NCBI GenBank assembly: GCA_015232485.1
Contig: JADFZP010000267.1
Span: forward strand, 1 to 5,248
Length of the DNA: 5,248 nt
Source of the DNA: Alphaproteobacteria bacterium
GTDB taxonomy: Bacteria; Pseudomonadota; Alphaproteobacteria; Rhodospirillales; Magnetospirillaceae
Direction: 5' to 3'
A model generated the notes under the pieces. It was not told where the DNA came from, searched no databases, and was given only the letters and a program-made list of their open reading frames with translations. The first letter of the stretch is position 1, and each line of letters starts with the position of its first letter. Below are positions 1 to 5,248 of the stretch, in pieces. A program made the position numbers and the translations under genes.

Positions 1-1205
1 GGGTACGCGCGCACCCGCTTTCCACCCGCCAGCCACCGCGCCACCCCCTCGCCGGCCGCCAGTCCGGTGGCGAAGCAGGCGGTGAGCAGGTAGCCGCCGG
101 TGGGGGCCTCCCAGTCCAGCATCTCGCCGGCCGCGAAGACGCCGGGCAGGGCGCGCAGCATCAGGTTGTCGTCCAGTTCGGCGGCGCGGATGCCGCCGGC
201 CGACGAGATGGCCTCGGCCAGGGGGCGCGGGGCGGTCAGGGTCACCGGGCAGGACTTGATCCGGGCGGCGAGGTCGGTCATGTCGCCGGATTCGCGCAGC
301 AGGGCGATCGCCGCCGGGGGCAGCGCCAGGGTCTTGCGCAGCAGATTGGTCAGGGACAGGCCGCGGCGCGGGCCGGACAGGCGGCGGCGGATGTCGGCCT
401 CGGAGAGGTCGCGCTTGAGGTCGAGGTGGAGGACGGCTTGGCCCTCGGCGGCGATGGCGTCGCGCAGATCGGCCGATAGCGCGTAGACCGCGCCGCCTTC
501 GATGCCGTCGGCGGTCAGAACCGCCTCGCCTTGGGTCTCGCGGTCGCCAAAGCGTAGAACCAGGTTCTTGAGCGGCGCGCCGGCGAAGGCCGCCATATGG
601 GGCGAGAAGCGGGCGACGAAGCCGCAATTCGCGGGGACCAGCGGCCGGATCGCCACGCCCAGCCCCTCCAGCAGCGGCACCCAGCCGCCGTCCGAGCCGA
701 GCTTGGGCCAGCTTCCGCCACCCAGCGCCAGCACGCAGGCGGACGGCGCGTCGTCGGTGGCGCCGTCGTCGAAGGTCAGAAGTGGGCCGGCGGTCAGGCC
801 GGTCAGACGATGGCGGGCGTGCAGCCTCACACCGCGCGCCTTCAGGCGGCGCAGCCAGCCGCGCAGCAGCGGGGCGGCCTTGAAGTCGGTGGGGAAGACG
901 CGGCCCGAGCTGCCCTCGAAGGTCTCGACGCCCAGCTCGGCGGCGAAGTCGCGCAACGCCTGGGGCGGGAAGGCGGCGACGCAGCGGGCGGCCAGCGGGC
1001 TTTCCTCGCGGTAGCGTTCCAGGAACTTGGCCAGCGGCTCGGCGTGGGTGAGGTTCAGCCCGCCCTTGCCGGCCATCAGCAGCTTGCGGCCGGGCGACGG
1101 CATGGCGTCCCAGATGTCGACCGCCAGACCGGCGCGCGACAGCGTCTCGGCGGCCATCAGGCCGGCCGGCCCCGCACCCACCACGGCGACGCGCGTTTCG
1201 TTCAT
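1..1205 (-). CDS. HI0933/YhiN-like NAD(P)/FAD-dependent flavoprotein (PP_4765-type), 3' end cut by window edge
   Basis: The frame from ATG at 1205 runs open to the left edge, giving 401 codons with no stop. The N-terminus carries a dinucleotide-binding beta-alpha-beta motif, VVGAGPAG (G10, G12, G15), then GRKLLMAGKGGLNLTH (about 39-54), a hallmark of the HI0933/YhiN/BaiN-like superfamily. ALGGGSWPKLGSDGG lies at about 160-174. Near the C-terminus, GEMLDWEAPTGGYLL (about 360-374) is the second FAD-contacting segment, which closes the Rossmann fold. These features match the PP_4765-type subgroup (about 400-415 residues), so probably only a few residues are missing. Family members are soluble flavoproteins; relatives such as BaiN are reported as reductases, but this subgroup has no established substrate. 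The start is favoured by AAGGA at 1209-1213 and by the GxGxxG motif lying ten residues in. It is divergent from glmM. Family assignment is confident; the reaction is unknown. Confidence 0.9.
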   Translation of the reverse strand, partial: MNETRVAVVGAGPAGLMAAETLSRAGLAVDIWDAMPSPGRKLLMAGKGGLNLTHAEPLAKFLERYREESPLAARCVAAFPPQALRDFAAELGVETFEGSSGRVFPTDFKAAPLLRGWLRRLKARGVRLHARHRLTGLTAGPLLTFDDGATDDAPSACVLALGGGSWPKLGSDGGWVPLLEGLGVAIRPLVPANCGFVARFSPHMAAFAGAPLKNLVLRFGDRETQGEAVLTADGIEGGAVYALSADLRDAIAAEGQAVLHLDLKRDLSEADIRRRLSGPRRGLSLTNLLRKTLALPPAAIALLRESGDMTDLAARIKSCPVTLTAPRPLAEAISSAGGIRAAELDDNLMLRALPGVFAAGEMLDWEAPTGGYLLTACFATGLAAGEGVARWLAGGKRVRAY

Positions 1206-1292
1206 GCTTCCTTGTACCTTAGCCGGAGGGATCGGGGTATGCCCTTCGAGCCCGCCGCGCGCCGCGATAGTGGTTGCCTCGGGCGCCGCTCG

Positions 1293-1312
1293 GCTGCGAT
1301 GATCGCCGCAGC
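1293..1312. repeat. Short inverted repeat upstream of glmM
   Basis: GCTGCG (1293-1298) and CGCAGC (1307-1312) form a perfect 6-bp stem around an 8-base loop. It lies about 20 bases upstream of the glmM start and overlaps the weak -10 candidate. It could be an operator half-site pair or a 5' leader hairpin, but there is no T-tract, so it is not a terminator. A stem of this length can arise by chance in such GC-rich DNA. Confidence 0.3.
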
Positions 1313-1324
1313 GATTGACCCTTC

Positions 1325-1329
1325 GGAGG
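1325..1329 (+). promoter_or_regulatory. Ribosome-binding site of glmM
   Basis: A perfect GGAGG lies four bases before ATG 1334. It fixes the glmM start and suggests efficient translation initiation, as expected for an essential enzyme. Confidence 0.8.
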
Positions 1330-1333
1330 TGCG

Positions 1334-3489
<2,156 letters not shown>

Positions 3490-3523
3490 CGGCGCCAGTT
3501 GGCTTTGAGGGGAGAGGGCGCCG
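3490..3523 (+). promoter_or_regulatory. Inverted repeat enclosing the permease ribosome-binding site
   Basis: CGGCGCC (3490-3496) begins right after the thiD stop, and its exact complement GGCGCCG (3517-3523) ends at the base before the permease ATG. The two can form a 7-bp all-GC stem with a 20-base loop. The loop holds the purine-rich GAGGGGAGAG that serves as the Shine-Dalgarno sequence. There is no U-tract, so it is not an intrinsic terminator. A role in limiting permease translation is inference. GGCGCC is itself palindromic and common in this DNA, so chance pairing is possible. Confidence 0.4.
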
Positions 3524-5248
3524 ATGGACCTCCAGATGTGGGTGACCATGGGGTTGGCGGTGGGAGCGGTGGTGCTGTTCGCCACCGAATGGGTGTCGCT
3601 GGAACTGGTGGCGCTCGGCCTGCTGGTGGCGTTGCTGGCGCTGTTCCACGTCGCGCCCGTTCCGGGCCTGGACGCCACGGGGTTGCTGTCCGGCTTCGGC
3701 AATCCGGCGCTGCTGACCGTGCTCGCCCTGCTGGTGGTGGGCGAGGGGCTGGTCCAGACGGGGGCGCTCGACCGGGTGGCGGCGGCGGCGATGCGGTTGC
3801 GCTTGAAGCCGACCACCACCTTGGCGCTCAGTCTGGTGTTCGTCGCCGTGATCAGCGCCTTCCTCAACAACACGCCGGTGGTGGTGATCTTCCTGCCGAT
3901 CGTCCAGGCGCTTGCCGGGCGGGCCGGCCTGCATGCCAGCCGCGTGCTGATGGGGTTGAGCTTCGCGGCCATCCTGGGCGGAATGACCACGGTGATCGGG
4001 TCGTCGACCAATCTGTTGGTGTCGAGCGCGCTGATCGGGCTGGGGCACGCGCCGCTCGGCTTTTTCGAATTCACCGGGATTGGCGCGCTGCTGGCCGCGG
4101 TGGGTTTGGTCTGGGTCTTGGGGGTGATGCCGCGGCTGTTGCCCGATCGCGCCCAGATCGGCCAGTCGGCCAACGGGTCGGGGCGCCAGTTCGTCTCGCA
4201 CGCCACCGTGCCGGAGGGGTCGCCGCTGGTCGGCGAACGCCCGGTGGCCGGCATGTTCCGCCGCCTTCCCGACATGACCGTGCACATGATCCGGCGCGGC
4301 GAGCAGGCGGTGCTGCCGCCCTTCGACGGCATGGCGCTCGAACCGGGCGACATGCTGATCCTGGCCGCGCCGCGCCATGCCCTGGCCGACGCCGCGGTGC
4401 GCCACCCCGGTCTGTTGCAACCCCCCGAGCATCCGGCCGAGACCGGCCCCGAGGTGCTGATCGAGGCGATGGTGCGGCCCAACTCGCGCATCGTCGGCCA
4501 GACCCTGCAAAATTTCGACTTCATCCGCCGCTTTGGCTGCACCGTGCTGGGCATCCAGCGCCGGGCCCGCATGCTGCGCGAGCCGATGACCATGATCCGT
4601 CTCGAACCGGGCGACGTGCTGCTGATCCAGGGGGGCACCGACAGCATCGAAGCCTTGCGGGCCGAGCGCGACGTGGTGGTGGTCTCGGGCAGCGCGACCG
4701 AACTGCCCAAGCCGCATCACGCCGTTCCCGCCACCGCGATCTTTCTGGTGGCGGTCGGTCTGGCGGCGGTCGGGGTGGTGCCGATCGTCTTGGCCGCGAT
4801 CGCCGCGGCGGCCGGGTTGCTGGCGGTGGGCGCCCTGAACATGCGCCAGGCGCGCCGCGCCATCGATCATCGGGTGGCGCTGCTGGTGGCCGCCGCCCTG
4901 GCGCTGGGCGAGGCGCTGGAGGCGACCGGCGGCGCGGCCTTCGTGGCGCGCGAGGCGCTGTCGTTGGTCGGCGAGGACAACCCACGCCTGACCCTGTCGC
5001 TGTTCTTCCTGGTGGTGGCGCTGATCACCAACGTGCTCAGCAACAACGCCTGCGCCGTGCTGTTCACCCCGATCGGGGTGGGGTTGGCCACGCGGATGGG
5101 GATGGACCCCCACATCTTCGCCATCGCGGTGCTGCTCGCCTCGAACTGCTCGTTCGCGACGCCGGTCGGCTATCAGACCAACCTGCTGGTGATGGGACCG
5201 GGGCATTACCGATTCGTCGACTTCGTTCGCTCGGGCCTGCCGCTCACC
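3524..5248 (+). CDS. SLC13 (DASS)-family permease with two TrkA_C/RCK_C domains, C-terminus cut by window edge
   Basis: This is an integral inner-membrane transporter of the divalent-anion:sodium symporter / ion transporter superfamily. The frame is open for 575 codons to the right edge; relatives have about 590 residues, so little is missing. The N-terminal membrane half (about 5-210) carries FLNNTPVVVIFLPI (113-126) and IGSSTNLLVS (158-167). A soluble central part holds two TrkA_C-like domains, at about 230-284 and 310-372, each ending in the typical (L)EPGDxLLI strand. The second membrane half (about 400-575) repeats the pattern with SNN (506-508) and TPVGYQTN (546-553), as expected from inverted-repeat architecture. 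The start ATG 3524 follows a purine-rich GAGGGGAG; M5 and M9 are less well placed. It lies 34 bases after thiD and is probably cotranscribed. The substrate cannot be read from the sequence: sulfate, dicarboxylate or another anion are possible. Confidence 0.9.
   Translation, partial: MDLQMWVTMGLAVGAVVLFATEWVSLELVALGLLVALLALFHVAPVPGLDATGLLSGFGNPALLTVLALLVVGEGLVQTGALDRVAAAAMRLRLKPTTTLALSLVFVAVISAFLNNTPVVVIFLPIVQALAGRAGLHASRVLMGLSFAAILGGMTTVIGSSTNLLVSSALIGLGHAPLGFFEFTGIGALLAAVGLVWVLGVMPRLLPDRAQIGQSANGSGRQFVSHATVPEGSPLVGERPVAGMFRRLPDMTVHMIRRGEQAVLPPFDGMALEPGDMLILAAPRHALADAAVRHPGLLQPPEHPAETGPEVLIEAMVRPNSRIVGQTLQNFDFIRRFGCTVLGIQRRARMLREPMTMIRLEPGDVLLIQGGTDSIEALRAERDVVVVSGSATELPKPHHAVPATAIFLVAVGLAAVGVVPIVLAAIAAAAGLLAVGALNMRQARRAIDHRVALLVAAALALGEALEATGGAAFVAREALSLVGEDNPRLTLSLFFLVVALITNVLSNNACAVLFTPIGVGLATRMGMDPHIFAIAVLLASNCSFATPVGYQTNLLVMGPGHYRFVDFVRSGLPLT

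Larger units (their letters stand above)
1206..1333. promoter_or_regulatory. Divergent intergenic region between the flavoprotein gene and glmM
   Basis: These 128 bases separate two gene starts that face away from each other, so promoters for both directions should lie here or just inside the genes. I see no strong sigma70 boxes. The best rightward candidate is TTGCCT (1274-1279) with GATGAT (1298-1303) at an 18-base spacing, which is weak. A TTGACC at 1315-1320 is too close to the glmM start to serve as its -35 box. Leftward candidates such as TATCGC or CATACC are poorer still. The region also holds the Shine-Dalgarno sequences of both genes and a short inverted repeat. The regulatory role is inferred from gene orientation. 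Confidence 0.5.

Overview
The window looks like ordinary chromosome from a GC-rich proteobacterium. Protein resemblance and very high GC in all third positions suggest an alphaproteobacterium, perhaps Rhodospirillales (Magnetospirillum/Phaeospirillum-like). The lineage is an inference; no rRNA or other marker is present to prove it. Nearly all of the sequence is coding, and I see no tRNA, rRNA, CRISPR array, insertion sequence, phage gene or attachment site.

Layout: positions 1-1205, read leftward on the minus strand, hold a flavoprotein of the HI0933/YhiN-like superfamily (PP_4765-type) that lacks only its last few codons. A 128-base divergent intergenic region (1206-1333) separates it from a rightward cluster of three genes. 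These are glmM (phosphoglucosamine mutase, 1334-2689), thiD (HMP/HMP-phosphate kinase, 2686-3489, overlapping glmM by ATGA), and, after a 34-base gap, an SLC13-type permease with two cytoplasmic TrkA_C/RCK_C domains (3524-5248, cut by the right edge).

Functionally, GlmM supplies glucosamine-1-phosphate for UDP-GlcNAc, and hence for peptidoglycan and lipopolysaccharide. ThiD makes HMP pyrophosphate for thiamine synthesis, and the permease probably moves a small anion. The three share transcription direction and tight spacing, so they are plausibly one transcript, but no common pathway is evident. The flavoprotein is transcribed away from them and its function is unknown.

I did not find a convincing undescribed system. 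The most interesting items are a 7-bp inverted repeat that exactly fills the thiD-permease gap and puts the permease ribosome-binding site in its loop, the substrate-unknown permease itself, and the uncharacterised flavoprotein. Very long open frames antisense to the permease and out of frame across glmM are GC-driven shadows.
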